Origin: Podospora pseudocomata | Lineage: Eukaryota; Ascomycota; Sordariomycetes; Sordariales; Podosporaceae | Direction of reading: 5' to 3' | Length of the DNA: 64,000 nt | NCBI RefSeq assembly: GCF_035222375.1 | Contig: NC_085889.1 | Coordinates: 4,154,001-4,218,000 of the forward strand | Shown: positions 54,430 through 64,000 of the stretch, piece by piece | How the letters are laid out: the number at the start of each line of letters is the position of its first letter | Numbering within the stretch: the stretch's first letter is position 1 | The notes under the pieces: model-generated | The model's input: only the letters and a program-made list of their open reading frames with translations | Database searches by the model: none | What the model was told of the DNA's origin: nothing | Position numbers and translations under genes: made by a program

Positions 54430-55020
54430 ACAGTGTATTCGATTGGTAATGTATTTTTTTTGGGATGAGGAGGAGGGGCAAGCTTGGTGTTTTAGGATGG
54501 GAAATGGGGTTGTGGTAGATACCAGAATTTATGGGATTTGGTCTGAATGTGAACTGCCATCTTCAATCTTTGCGAGACATCAAGATCATTTAGATGGCTG
54601 ATTGTTCTTGGCTTGGCTTTGAGGTCCTTTCCTTTTCTACATCACCAAAACATCAATATCTTTTAACAAAAATTCTATTATCATCTTCTTACTTACATCG
54701 TTTCTCCATCCCTGGCGTCAATCATGATGTGTCTTTTAGTTTTCCCCGATGATAGCTACCGACTTAGGAAAGTCGTATTTCTGACCCCGCGTTGCACCAT
54801 CCCCATTGCATTACCCCATCCATTCTGCTTGTTTGCCGCCATCACACGCCAGTCTTGCAACATAGGCTGATATCACTCTCGGCATATAAACAGATACGTT
54901 TGCCCCTTTTCTCCAACTTTTTCTCCTCATCGCTATCTCCAACACATTCTTCGTCTTTTACATCTGTTCCCCTCCCACAAACACACTTCACCACTGCTTC
55001 ACTCTTCCAGTCAAAACACA
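54430..55020. other. Intergenic
   Basis: 3' flank of the Cet1 gene and promoter of the NmrA-like gene, with a pyrimidine-rich stretch before the start at 55,021. Nothing else recognised. Confidence 0.4.
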
Positions 55021-56055
55021 ATGGACTCCGTCAAAACCGTCGCCGTCCTCGGCGTAAGTTCCTCTGTCCCCCACTCCCTCACTCTCTTGAAGACTAACGA
55101 ATCCCCAGGGAACCGGCAACCTAGGCCCCTCCATAGTCCACGAACTCCTCTCAGCAGGCTTCACAGTCACAGGCCTAACCCGTTTCTCCTCTACCAACTC
55201 CACCCCCGCCTACCCCGACAGTGTGACTGTCCACAAAGTCGATTTTGGATCTTTTGACTCCCTTAAGGATGCCTTTTCAGGCCAGGACGCTGTTGTCTCT
55301 GTGGTCGGCAGCCCCGGGGTTTCAGCCCAGAGACTAGCTGTTGACGCTGCTATTGCTGCGGGAGTGAAGAGGTTTATCCCGAGCGAGTTTGGGGTTAACA
55401 CGCGGAAGGTGAGGGACAGGCCGATGGGAGCGATACTGAGGGGGAAGGTGGAGGTGGTGGATTATTTGATTGAGAGAGAGAGAGAGATTGAGTGGACGGG
55501 GGTGAGTACGGGGTTGTTTTTCGACTGGGTGAGTTTTTCCACACAACACCATAGTACAAGTTGTGGGAAAGGGATGCTGATATTAGGTAGGGTTTGGAGA
55601 AGCACGGCTTGAGCACCATCAACCTTGACGATAAAACATCATCGACTGTCGACTCGGGAAACGAAAAGTTTCAAGTGAGCACGCTTGCGCAGGTGGGCAG
55701 GGCGGTTGTCGGGGTTTTGAAGCATCTAGAGGAGACGAGGAATAGGTATCTCGTCACGTCGTCGTTCCAGGTGTCGCAGAACGAGATTATACAGGCTGTG
55801 GAGGAGCTGACAGGGGAGGAGTACCCTGTTGTGAAGAGGGAGAGGGCGGAGGACTTGCAAAGGGCTGGGGAGGAGAAGCTTGCTGTGGGGGATTATAGGG
55901 CTTTTATTGATTTTCTGAGGGCGTATAATAATGCGGATGGGGCAGGGAATGCGGTGGGGGAGGAGGAGAGTTCGAATGGGTTGGTTGGGTTGGAGGAGGA
56001 GGATCTGAGAGAGTGTGTGAGGGGGTGGTTGGTGAGGGCGGGGGTTATTTCCTGA
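55021..56055 (+). CDS. NmrA / isoflavone-reductase-like NAD(P)-binding protein
   Basis: Three exons, 55021-55053, 55109-55528 and 55591-56055, 305 residues, all phase zero (GTAAGT with CTAAC; GTGAGT). The first intron splits the Rossmann motif VAVLG / GTGNLGPSIVHELLSAG. Downstream are VVSVVGSPGVSAQRLAVDAA, the substrate-side GVKRFIPSEFGVNTRK, and GLFFDW. This is the atypical short-chain dehydrogenase family that includes isoflavone-reductase-like enzymes and the redox sensor NmrA; the missing catalytic Tyr-x3-Lys fits this family. Cytosolic; substrate unknown. A short acidic insertion near the C-terminus (VGEEESSNGLVGLEEEDL) is not in all members. The coding strand changes from C-rich to G-rich along the gene. 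Confidence 0.88.
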
Positions 56056-56406
56056 GTTTGAAGACGAACGGCAATATGGAGTAATGTTTCTATATCATTA
56101 ATCTCAGTTTGATCCAGTCTTGGCTGATGGGTCGGAATGGCAGCATAAAATCAGCCTCATCGTGATTCGTATATGCACCACCGCCTCTCAAATCTGCCAT
56201 GATTCTGCCTTGGCCTTATCCCCCCAACTTTCGCCCCCCCGCTCCTACCCCAAACAAGTATTAGTAACCCTCGGGATGACCTCACTCTTGTCTTTCGACA
56301 ACTCCAACTTTTTTACTCGACCAAAACTCACCCAACATTCTTTGTTTTCCCCAGCCAAGCGCTCTACATCTTTTACCGCTCAATCCTCACCACTCCCTAA
56401 GGTAAA
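56056..56406. other. Intergenic
   Basis: Short promoter region of the ankyrin gene at 56,407. No feature recognised. Confidence 0.4.
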
Positions 56407-57537
56407 ATGGATTACTTCGACCCACCACCACCCTACTCGCCTCCCTCCTGTCCAACCACCCAAACCTCACCACCACCACCACCACCACCACCACCACCAC
56501 CACTATCATCCCAACCACCCCCACTACTATCTTCCCAACCACCACCACCAACCTACAACCCCATCTCTATCCCCCCTAAACCCCCCAGCAAACCCCCAAG
56601 CAAACCCCTCAAAATCCTCTCCCCAAATTCCGAACTCCTCCTCCTCTCCCACCTCCTAAAATCCCACCCCTGGCCCTCCTTCTACGGCCCCCCTCCCCAA
56701 TCCCTAACCACCGCCTTGTCCATCGCCTCATTATGGGGGAACACCCCCCTCGTGCACTCCCTGCTCTCAACCCACGCCTGTAAGATCCGCGATACTGTCC
56801 ACTCCACAGCCATCCACGCCGCCCTCCGCGGTCCCTCCCCCGAGTTAGCAGTTACCTTATTCCGGTTCTTTGGCCAAGAAGCCTGGATCCTAAAAGTCAA
56901 AACCCAGGATGGGATGACCGCGCTGCATGTAGCAGCCAGGAATGGGGTTCCTGCCGTGGTGATTGAGGAGCTTTTTGCGGGAGTGGGAAAAGAAATGCTG
57001 GAGGAGCGGGATGGGAGGGGACGGACGGCGTTGCATTTGGCGGGGCGGTTTACCCATCGGGATACTATTCGGGGGTTGCTTAGGTTAGGGGCTGACCCAA
57101 AAAGGGTGTTGGAGAAGGAAGTTTGGGAGGGGGTGGAGCAAAAGGAGAGGTTGGGGGTGCTGGGGTGTTGGGGATTGGTCTATCGGGTGTTGAGGGAGGA
57201 GGTGGATAAGTTAGGGGGACGGTTGGAGGTTGATGAGGTGGTGATGGGGGGGGGTGCTAAACAGGCGGAGAAGGTGGTGGGAGAGGAGGAGGAAGAAAGG
57301 GTGTTGAGTCATGGGAGTTATGCCAGGCCGAGCATGAGCCGGACTGCGATGCCGCTCATGTTGTTTTCGGACGAGTATCAGGCTTGGAAGAGGGGGTGTG
57401 ATGCACTACTCCAAGAGTCGAGGGCGCAGAGGGAGAGGGATGGGAAGAATGAGAGCTGGATGTTGGATGTTATGGGGCCGAGGCCGAAGGGGTCACGGGT
57501 TGGGAGGGAAGATTCAATTGAAAACAGACACCGCTGA
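56407..57537 (+). CDS. Ankyrin-repeat protein with poly-Pro N-terminus
   Basis: Single frame, 376 residues. The first 70 residues are mostly Pro, Ser and Thr, including a run of eleven Pro encoded by CCA/CAC repeats. Ankyrin-like repeats occupy about residues 100-235 (SLTTALSIASLWGNTPLVHS, GMTALHVAARNGVPAVVIEE, GRTALHLAGRFTHRDTIRGL, LRLGADPKRV). The C-terminus is charged and ends with a motif SYARPSMSRTAMPLMLFSDE and basic residues. No signal peptide or catalytic domain. It is a likely protein-interaction scaffold, cytosolic or nuclear. The coding strand is C-rich up to about 56,900 and G-rich after it. Confidence 0.75.
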   Translation: MDYFDPPPPYSPPSCPTTQTSPPPPPPPPPPPLSSQPPPLLSSQPPPPTYNPISIPPKPPSKPPSKPLKILSPNSELLLLSHLLKSHPWPSFYGPPPQSLTTALSIASLWGNTPLVHSLLSTHACKIRDTVHSTAIHAALRGPSPELAVTLFRFFGQEAWILKVKTQDGMTALHVAARNGVPAVVIEELFAGVGKEMLEERDGRGRTALHLAGRFTHRDTIRGLLRLGADPKRVLEKEVWEGVEQKERLGVLGCWGLVYRVLREEVDKLGGRLEVDEVVMGGGAKQAEKVVGEEEEERVLSHGSYARPSMSRTAMPLMLFSDEYQAWKRGCDALLQESRAQRERDGKNESWMLDVMGPRPKGSRVGREDSIENRHR

Positions 57538-57616
57538 TTAAGATTTTGGGATTGTTATCCTAGGGTATAACATGTACCAATCATGGCCCGATTGATTACT
57601 CCGTCTTTGATTCGAT

Positions 57617-59601
57617 TCAAACAGCCTGGATACGCTCGGAGTGATCACTGACGTTGCCCTTCTCTGGCAGGGTTTCGTAGGGAGTGCCTGTCGTGTTGGA
57701 GCTTTCGGCTCGGAGGATGCGAGAAAGGCCGATTTCGTTGTTGATCTCGGCCATTCTTTCAAAATCGGCTGCTGCGGTCCCTTCAGAGCCAAAGATGATG
57801 TCCTGAGGTTTCTATCAGCTTGGGAAGATTCAGGGTTAACTGAGCGGGAAGAATCTTACCATCTCCTCCAGCGTCAACCTCTTCGTCTCGGGCACCAAAA
57901 ACCACACAAACGCCGCTCCCATGTACGTCAGGATACCAAACAGAATATACGTCCCGTAGGTAATTCCCTCCAGCATATCGGGCGTGACTTGCCCAACAAT
58001 AAAGTTATTCATCCAGTTGCTCGACGCCCCCAACGCGACACCATACGGCCTCGTGCTCAACGGCCAGATCTCGGCGACGATGATCCAGGCACATGGTCCC
58101 CACGAGTAGCCAAAGTGGATGACAAACAGCCAGACCATGCACACGGCTGCCCAACCAGCCGCCTTGTGACTCTCCCACTGGTCGATATTCTTCGCGACAA
58201 TGACCGCGATGATGATATGGCATGTTGCCATGCCAATCGCGCCAACTGTCAACACCGGCTTGCGCCCTACGCGATCGATCCACAAAACCGCCGGGATGGT
58301 CGCAATAAACATCACAATCCCAACCACGCCCGTGGCAAGAAGCGAGGTGGAAGTATCATCCAGGCCGAGCTGTTTGAAAATCGAGGGTGCGTAGTACAAC
58401 ACGGCATTGATCCCGCTCCACTGCTGGAAAAACATCGTCACCGTCGCCACTACCACCCTCTTGAACATCGCCCGGGTCTGGAACAGTTTCTTGATGCTGA
58501 CGAACTGGAGCTTGAAGATATTCCAGGCTGTCTGCTCGCGCAGGTTGGGGAACAGTTCCGCGACGCTTCTCTTTTCAAAGAGGGACTGGGCCTTGATTTC
58601 AAGGAATTCGAGCTCGACCAGCTCATGGTCTGGCGAGAGTCCTCGGAGGGAGGAGAGGACCTGGCGGGCTTCTTCCTCGCGCCCGTGGTGGACGAGCCAG
58701 CGGGGGGAGAAGGGCATGAAGATCATGCCGACGAAGAGGATCACTGCCGGGGCGAGCTGGAGGCAGATGGGGGTGAGCCAGGCGGCGTCGGATTGGGTTT
58801 CGGCCGAGGTGCCGCCGATGAAGTTGGTGCCGCTGTTTTTCTCTTGTCAACAACCTCCCGCCCTTTTGCTTCGTTCTTTCTTAAAAACACCGGAGGCTTA
58901 CTAGTCAATCCAAAAGGAAATCATGATCCCAAAGCAGATCGCCAACTGCTGCGTCGCCACAAGCGCACCTCTCACCTCGGGGGGAGCCACCTCGCTGTTG
59001 TAAATGGGGATAATCATCGCCAACGAACCAACACCCATACCCCTATTTTTCACCGTCAGCAACTTGTCCTTTTTCGTGATGATAGATGGGGGGAACTCAC
59101 GTAATAAACCTCCCCGCCAGAATGGCATCATGTCCCACCCCCGTAATCGCCGTCGCCTGAATCACCACCCCAAGCATAAAAACCGCACTAGCAACCAGAA
59201 CCGAATACTTTCTCGACAAAACCTCGGCAATAAAACCAGAGAGAAGCGTCCCGATCCAGGCGCCGAGCTCGAGAATAGCAGTTAGCCACCCCTTCTTGGT
59301 TGAGTCGGTCACGTACTCGCCCATGTCTACATCCAACCTGTGGTTAGCATGAGTTGGTTGGAAAAACAAGGGGAGGAGAAAGTAGGCAAATACGTCGTTC
59401 AAAAGCCGGCATGGCCAGAATGCCACTAAACATCCCCTGGTTGTACCCATACAGCACACCACCAATGCAGGCAAACAGCGCGATGCGGAACACCCTAAAG
59501 TTCTTGATCAGGGCCGAAGGTCCAGATTTGCCCATCAGGGTCTCGCGCTTGTGGAGGGCTGCATCGTAGAATGCGCCTGCGCCGGCGTCGGCTCCGCCCA
59601 T
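57617..59601 (-). CDS. Sugar-porter-family MFS transporter (hexose/monosaccharide type)
   Basis: Five exons on the minus strand, 59601-59394, 59326-59101, 59042-58902, 58832-57860 and 57802-57617, give 577 residues with all phases consistent (donors GTATTT, GTGAGT, GTAAGC, GTAAGA). Twelve membrane spans start at FRIALFACIGGVLYGYNQGM. Sugar-porter signatures are EVLSRKYSVL after TM2, GRFITGMGVGSLAMIIPIYN with SEVAPPEVRG, QQWSGINAVLYYAPSIFKQL (substrate site, TM7), DRVGRKPVLTVG, and PETKRLTLEEMDIIFGS after TM12. The last exon adds a cytosolic tail of about 60 residues. It should import a monosaccharide by proton symport at the plasma membrane; the precise sugar is unknown. Stop is TGA at 57,617. 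Confidence 0.93.
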
Positions 59602-62600
59602 GGTGTGTTGGCTGATGTGTTTACTTGCTCCTGTCTCAATGAGGACGATGCTGTCTGCTGTTCGATATCAAACCAACCGCTGGACCAGGTCCACAGAGGG
59701 CATGTGAGAGAGTGTGAGAAAGCAAGTAAAGGGGTCCAAAAGGGCAACAAAGCGGGGAGGACCACCAATATATTACTGCTGATTTCTTCATGTAGGCGCA
59801 AACCAGTCCCCCTTCATCCGCCCACATGGATAAGGTAGATAGACTCTGACCGGATGGAACCTCAGTGTCACCACCCACCTCGTCTCTTGCTTGCCAATGG
59901 GCCCATATCTTCCAATTGCCCGGGAACCGAGTCCAAAATGCGAGTATCTGTCGTGGCACGTCCGTCCGCACCCTTTCCTCTTCAAGAAGGAGGGAGTAGG
60001 ACTGGGTCTCAAGCTTGCCTGTCTTTATACCTTAAACAGGCGAGCGTAACATTCCCGCACGAATCAGCAGTGTGAACCTGCAGTCACTGATGCTGATCGC
60101 ATCCTTCCAGTGCACCTCTCTGCCGGTCATGGTTCGTAGGAGTCTAGAGCGGTGGTAACAGCGGCAACAAGGTCAGGATCATGGCTCCCGGGATGAGGGG
60201 TAAACTCAATCCAACTTCCGGAGATAGACAGTGTCAATGTGACCGTACTTTTCTTTCCCGGATGAATGGGGGAATGTGGAATTATGATGGGGATCATTGG
60301 CCAGGTCGGACGATGCGATGCTGTGTGCTCAAACTCGGGAATTGGGACAGAGGAGGCCAAAAGTGGAAAGCATCAGAGGCCGGAGGTAATCACCACCCGG
60401 TGACACCATCACACACTCTCTCAGTCCATCCATTGACCGCCAATTTGAGAATCCGAAAGACTTCTTTCATTTATGACCAATCCCAAAAAGAGAGCACTTA
60501 CACCACCACCATGCCGCTTGACATGTCGTCAACAAAAGAAGCCTCTTCAAGCCACCAGCCAAAAGAACCATCTTGCCAAGTTCCTCGGCGCAGATCTTCC
60601 CTTTCGCTCGCGCGGCAATTGCCCGTCATGCCACACAGTAGCACAGGAAACAAGCACTTGTGTGGTTTTTAGCCTGAAATGCTTGGCCTGCTTGCTTCAA
60701 CTTCCGCCGCGAGCCCATTGGACAGCTCTCGGGACCAAACGCTGTCATTCGCTGGGCAAAAGCCGTTGACAATATCGATCGGGCCTTCTTTCTCTGTCGG
60801 TTATCTTGGTTCGACGGCAGACACACACTCGTCCTCTTCTTTGTACGGTATAAGAGAAGGAGTTTGCCGTGATGTGTGGCGTCTTGATGTTTTGTGGGGG
60901 GAGACAATGACGAACGGCAGCTGCTTTGAGTCGTGCGGGTGGCTTGGTGGCTTAACGGCGCGCTGCGTTAGCGCACTTGGCCAGTCTCTTGTCTGTTCTG
61001 TCAGCAAGAGCCCCCTGTCTTTTATCTTCTTCGGGGATAACTAACCCGAGCCAGTGTTGAGGTCTGGGAATATTATCCCGCCATGGAGCGCCAGGAGCAG
61101 CAAGTAAGATGTCAAGACGTTCGGCCGAGGCTTGCCGACATCCTGGATTGGAAAGGCAGTGAAGACGGGACTGTACTTTTGACAAGACCGATTCCTGATC
61201 ACCTCGATACCCCGGATTACCTATGCCTGCCCGCGGCATCTGTGAGCTGAATCTGCCCGTCATGTTGGTGGTGCGGGGTCTATAAAAAGTCGAAACATCA
61301 AATGAGGGGTAGCACGCAGGTGAGGTGAGAAAGTAGTAGGTGTAAAGGCCGCCAGCCCTTCAACCAGACTGGCCTTGGGAAACTCCTGGGACCGAGACCG
61401 ACACCGAGGTCAAGAGACCTATAATTCTCGTGCAGGTTTCACCCCGGAAACCATCGGTGGCTTCGCGGTGCACGTTGGAGATTCTTAGTTGTGAAGTCGA
61501 AAATTGATACCGATTTGGGCGAGAAGACTCGAGATAAAGCCAACCATCATCGAGGCTCAGCTCATCTGCATGACCGTGTTCCAACAGTGCCCAGAGAGGC
61601 GAAGCCAACAGAGAGTATATAAGTCTGTGTTTAGTCATGGCATACGGATGGAGAGAAGGGGAAAGTGAATATTGCGCGCCGCTCGCCAATGTTTGGAAGT
61701 ATGGATGACAGGTGCCAACTTGCAGAAGGGTCACAGTGACCAGTCTATTTCCGCCGACAAAGTGTCGATATCACCAAGTTCCAGACTGCCGGGTGTGATA
61801 TTCAGCTCATGCAGAATAGTATGAACATGAAACGACGATTGAGATGCTGCAAGTGCCAGATCTGTATCGACCATATGGCTGGCCGAACGTTGCATATGCA
61901 TGATGGTGCAGTCTTTTTGGATACCTACCGACTGCAAGTTTGACAAGAGACACAGCTGTGATAAATATGAGCGAACCAGGCGAGATGGTTCTTGTTACAC
62001 GCATGAGGTGTTGCTTGAATGCCCTTCCAGATGGCCGTGCTGCTCCCGGTGTCCGGCCGGTTCAAAGTGGGGTTGTGTGACCGGCACCCGGCGACCAGTC
62101 CCGGCGGGGTGCCGATGGACCGGGCCGGTGTCCACTTCGCATCAGTTAGCTGCTTGTACAGTCTTGCACTGGCATAACTCATGTCAAGTTGATTACATAT
62201 GTGATACCGAGCCACTCTGTTGGTTCATTGGCGTAATCGCAGAACCAAAATAAACCCAAGTGCCGGCCGGGGTTTAGTCCAAGAGGATGGCAGTAAGGAT
62301 GTGATGAGGCAGGGTTCGAACCAACAAAGGTGTGTGCGGGATTGATCTTATCTCCTGGCCTTATCTTGATAAGATTGCGGCGCGAGCATCCATTCAGAAA
62401 CTAGACTCACGAGACGAATGGTGAAACGGAAACTCTCAAGATGGTCGCACGGGATGTTGGTGAGTACATGTTCGAGAAGGCAGGCCGGGCCCGAGTGCAG
62501 GAGTCACGGTCGTCGGCCGGCAGCCCGAGTGGTTGCGGGAAACCAAAAAAAGATGACGGGACCGCGATCTCTCCCACGCATATCTGGTATCACGCGGGAG

Positions 62601-63916
62601 ATTGACAAAGATGACCAGAAACGCAGCCGAGGTCGACGTTGGTCTCGCCCAGGTCAAAAAGTTTCGAAACAAAAACGTTTAGGGCCGGCCGCTCTGTCAG
62701 GCCGGGTCTTGACTTTGGCCGTTCCGTCAACTGCCGTGCTATGCAGGTGTGGTTGGGTCAGATGTATGTAGGTCGGGGGCAGAAGGAGTGACTAAGGTAT
62801 GTCGTAAAGAGAGGGGCATAGTCAGCATTTGGCAGCGATGAAAAGAGTTGGTGGGGTTGTTGAAGGGTGGTTACCACAAGGTGTTTTGCCTCCTCCTGTT
62901 ATGCTTGCGCCGCTGGGTTGAGTTGGAAAATATTCCCCGGAGGCGTGTGTAATTCCCCTTCCCATGGAGCTCGTACGCCTTGACGAGTCCAAGTCCCGGA
63001 ACTACTCACAATGTGAGGTTACATGAAATGGTATTCCGGGAGTTGCCCAAAAGAAAGTTGAGACGAGAATGAGGCGGAGTGATGTTGTCTTTGTTGACGG
63101 GTAGGTGCCAAAGAGGCAGAACGACTGGGCAGCCAGGGGCTGATGAGATGAGATGAGACGAGATGATTTGTCTACATTTTGCTGGGCAGTAAATCCAATT
63201 TACGATCATGCCTCGGATTTTGGAATACTGTGTAAGAAGTTGTGGGTGCTTCAAAGAGCAAGAGACAATTTGGGGGTCGCAACTGCCAAAGCATCGCATC
63301 TTGACGAGGAAGAAGCTTGGACCCCAAATCCATGAAAGACAGGATGGGGGCAAGTGGAAAATCCTTAACAATTCTGCCGCAAAGATCAATGGCAGTCTGA
63401 TAGTGAACGCTGTGCAACCCCCAATGCTACAGTGAGTGATGCTCCCAACGGTGATGATCGTCCCTTGCAGCTTTGTTCCTGCGGCCGACAGGGATCACAG
63501 ATCTTGCCCAACCAATAAACACCAAGCCAGTGGATCCAGAGCACGTGCGCCTTCCCAAAATTAGAGCGGAAAGGCAGGACGCCAGGACAAGCAAGCCCCA
63601 CTCGCTACCCGCAAGATCGATCTTCCAAGCAATTTGACGCGCGCCTCTGTCCCGTCAGTCCTCGTCCGTCTCTTTCCTCTCATCAATTGCCCGGAGAAGG
63701 CAGCCAATCCCACAGCTCTTTTGTTTCTGAGAACCAGATTTATTTCGTGTCATCTCGTCTACTGACAGCCGACAACACGCCTCCAGCAGCTGGCAGTCCA
63801 TACTGACTGGCTCGCCAGCTGAATTCCACCGTGTCGCAGGTTCCACGTTGGCGCTGTACCCCGCGGCTACCCACCAACATCACCTCTCCTCGCTGCCGGG
63901 CCGAATTACGTCAAAG
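59602..63916. other. 4.3 kb gene-poor divergent region
   Basis: No gene supported by splice or domain evidence. It holds a TATA-like TATAAAAAG near 61,280 and a cluster of GATA sites at 62,347-62,373. Short frames here have no recognisable features. The size suggests long regulatory DNA, a missed small gene, or a degraded locus. Confidence 0.45.
62347..62373. promoter_or_regulatory. Three GATA-type sites including an inverted pair
   Basis: CTTATCTCC is followed by CTTATCTTGATAAG, an inverted GATA pair with a two-base spacer. It resembles the paired sites at 31,481-31,519. GATA-factor binding is inferred. Confidence 0.4.
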
Positions 63917-64000
63917 ATGTTTTCCACGGCTGCTGCTCTTCTGCTTCCGATTGCAACATTGCTACCGAGCGCTACAGATGCTCAGTCCCTGATAATCTCC
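63917..64000 (+). CDS. Start of a secreted protein (partial at window end)
   Basis: From ATG at 63,917 the frame reads MFSTAAALLLPIATLLPSAT then DAQSLIIS, a clear signal peptide followed by the mature start, and runs off the window. Too short to identify. The upstream sequence TTACGTCAAAG is a plausible start context. Confidence 0.6.
   Translation, partial: MFSTAAALLLPIATLLPSATDAQSLIIS

Noticed and set aside
57641-59104. 487-residue plus-strand frame opposite the sugar transporter
   Set aside because: It crosses introns of the well-supported five-exon transporter and has no recognisable domain.
61360-61734. Minus-strand frame of 124 residues in the gene-poor region
   Set aside because: No splice sites, domain, or convincing signal peptide; the length is compatible with chance.
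62300-62325. tRNA B-box-like GGTTCGAACC
   Set aside because: No A-box or cloverleaf arms at suitable distance; the motif is a short palindrome.

Overview
This is filamentous ascomycete nuclear DNA, most likely a Sordariomycete (Sordariales-like). The support is short 50-140 base introns with GT..AG ends and CTAAC/CTGAC branch points, multi-exon genes on both strands, NACHT and HeLo-like allorecognition relics, a pogo/Fot1-type transposon, and plant-cell-wall enzymes (AA9 LPMO, CE15 glucuronoyl esterase). No rRNA, tRNA or CRISPR was seen. The genus call is inference only.

Layout. 0-14 kb is an accessory, decaying region: a truncated NACHT fragment, an LTR-like fossil abutting a pogo transposon end, an intact ferric-reductase gene, an unrecognised five-exon gene, a secreted CBM18 protein, an ankyrin protein, a decayed HeLo-like/pseudokinase gene and a decayed NACHT gene. 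13.6-24.6 kb holds a SET-domain methyltransferase and a UDP-glycosyltransferase, and around them three loci of a small cysteine-rich family that I do not recognise (13.6, 19.5 and 21.1 kb). It also holds a crystallin-like secreted protein whose promoter carries an internally deleted Fot1-like element. 25-31 kb has two small low-complexity proteins and a large Ser/Pro-rich protein. From 31.7 kb the window becomes ordinary core genome: PBDC1 homologue, Ste6-like ABC exporter, AA9 LPMO and CE15 esterase (divergent pair), DHA1 MFS transporter, DUF1769 protein, Rpn2 proteasome subunit and Cet1 RNA triphosphatase (divergent pair), NmrA-like reductase, ankyrin protein and hexose-type transporter. A 4.3 kb gene-poor stretch follows, and the window ends in the first exon of a secreted protein.

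How the genes work together. The AA9 oxidase (cellulose cleavage) and the CE15 esterase (lignin-glucuronoxylan ester cleavage) share one 1.95 kb divergent intergenic region with five 11-bp-phased repeats, so co-regulation is plausible. Ste6-type exporters serve a-type pheromone export. The NACHT, HeLo and ankyrin fragments fit a turnover hotspot for heterokaryon-incompatibility genes. The most novel item is the Cys-rich module C-x-C-x8-C-x5/6-C-x9/10-C-x2-C, found intact at 21.1 kb, probable at 13.9 kb and decayed at 19.5 kb. Exon coordinates were worked out by hand from splice motifs and reading-frame phase; no database search or expression data were available.
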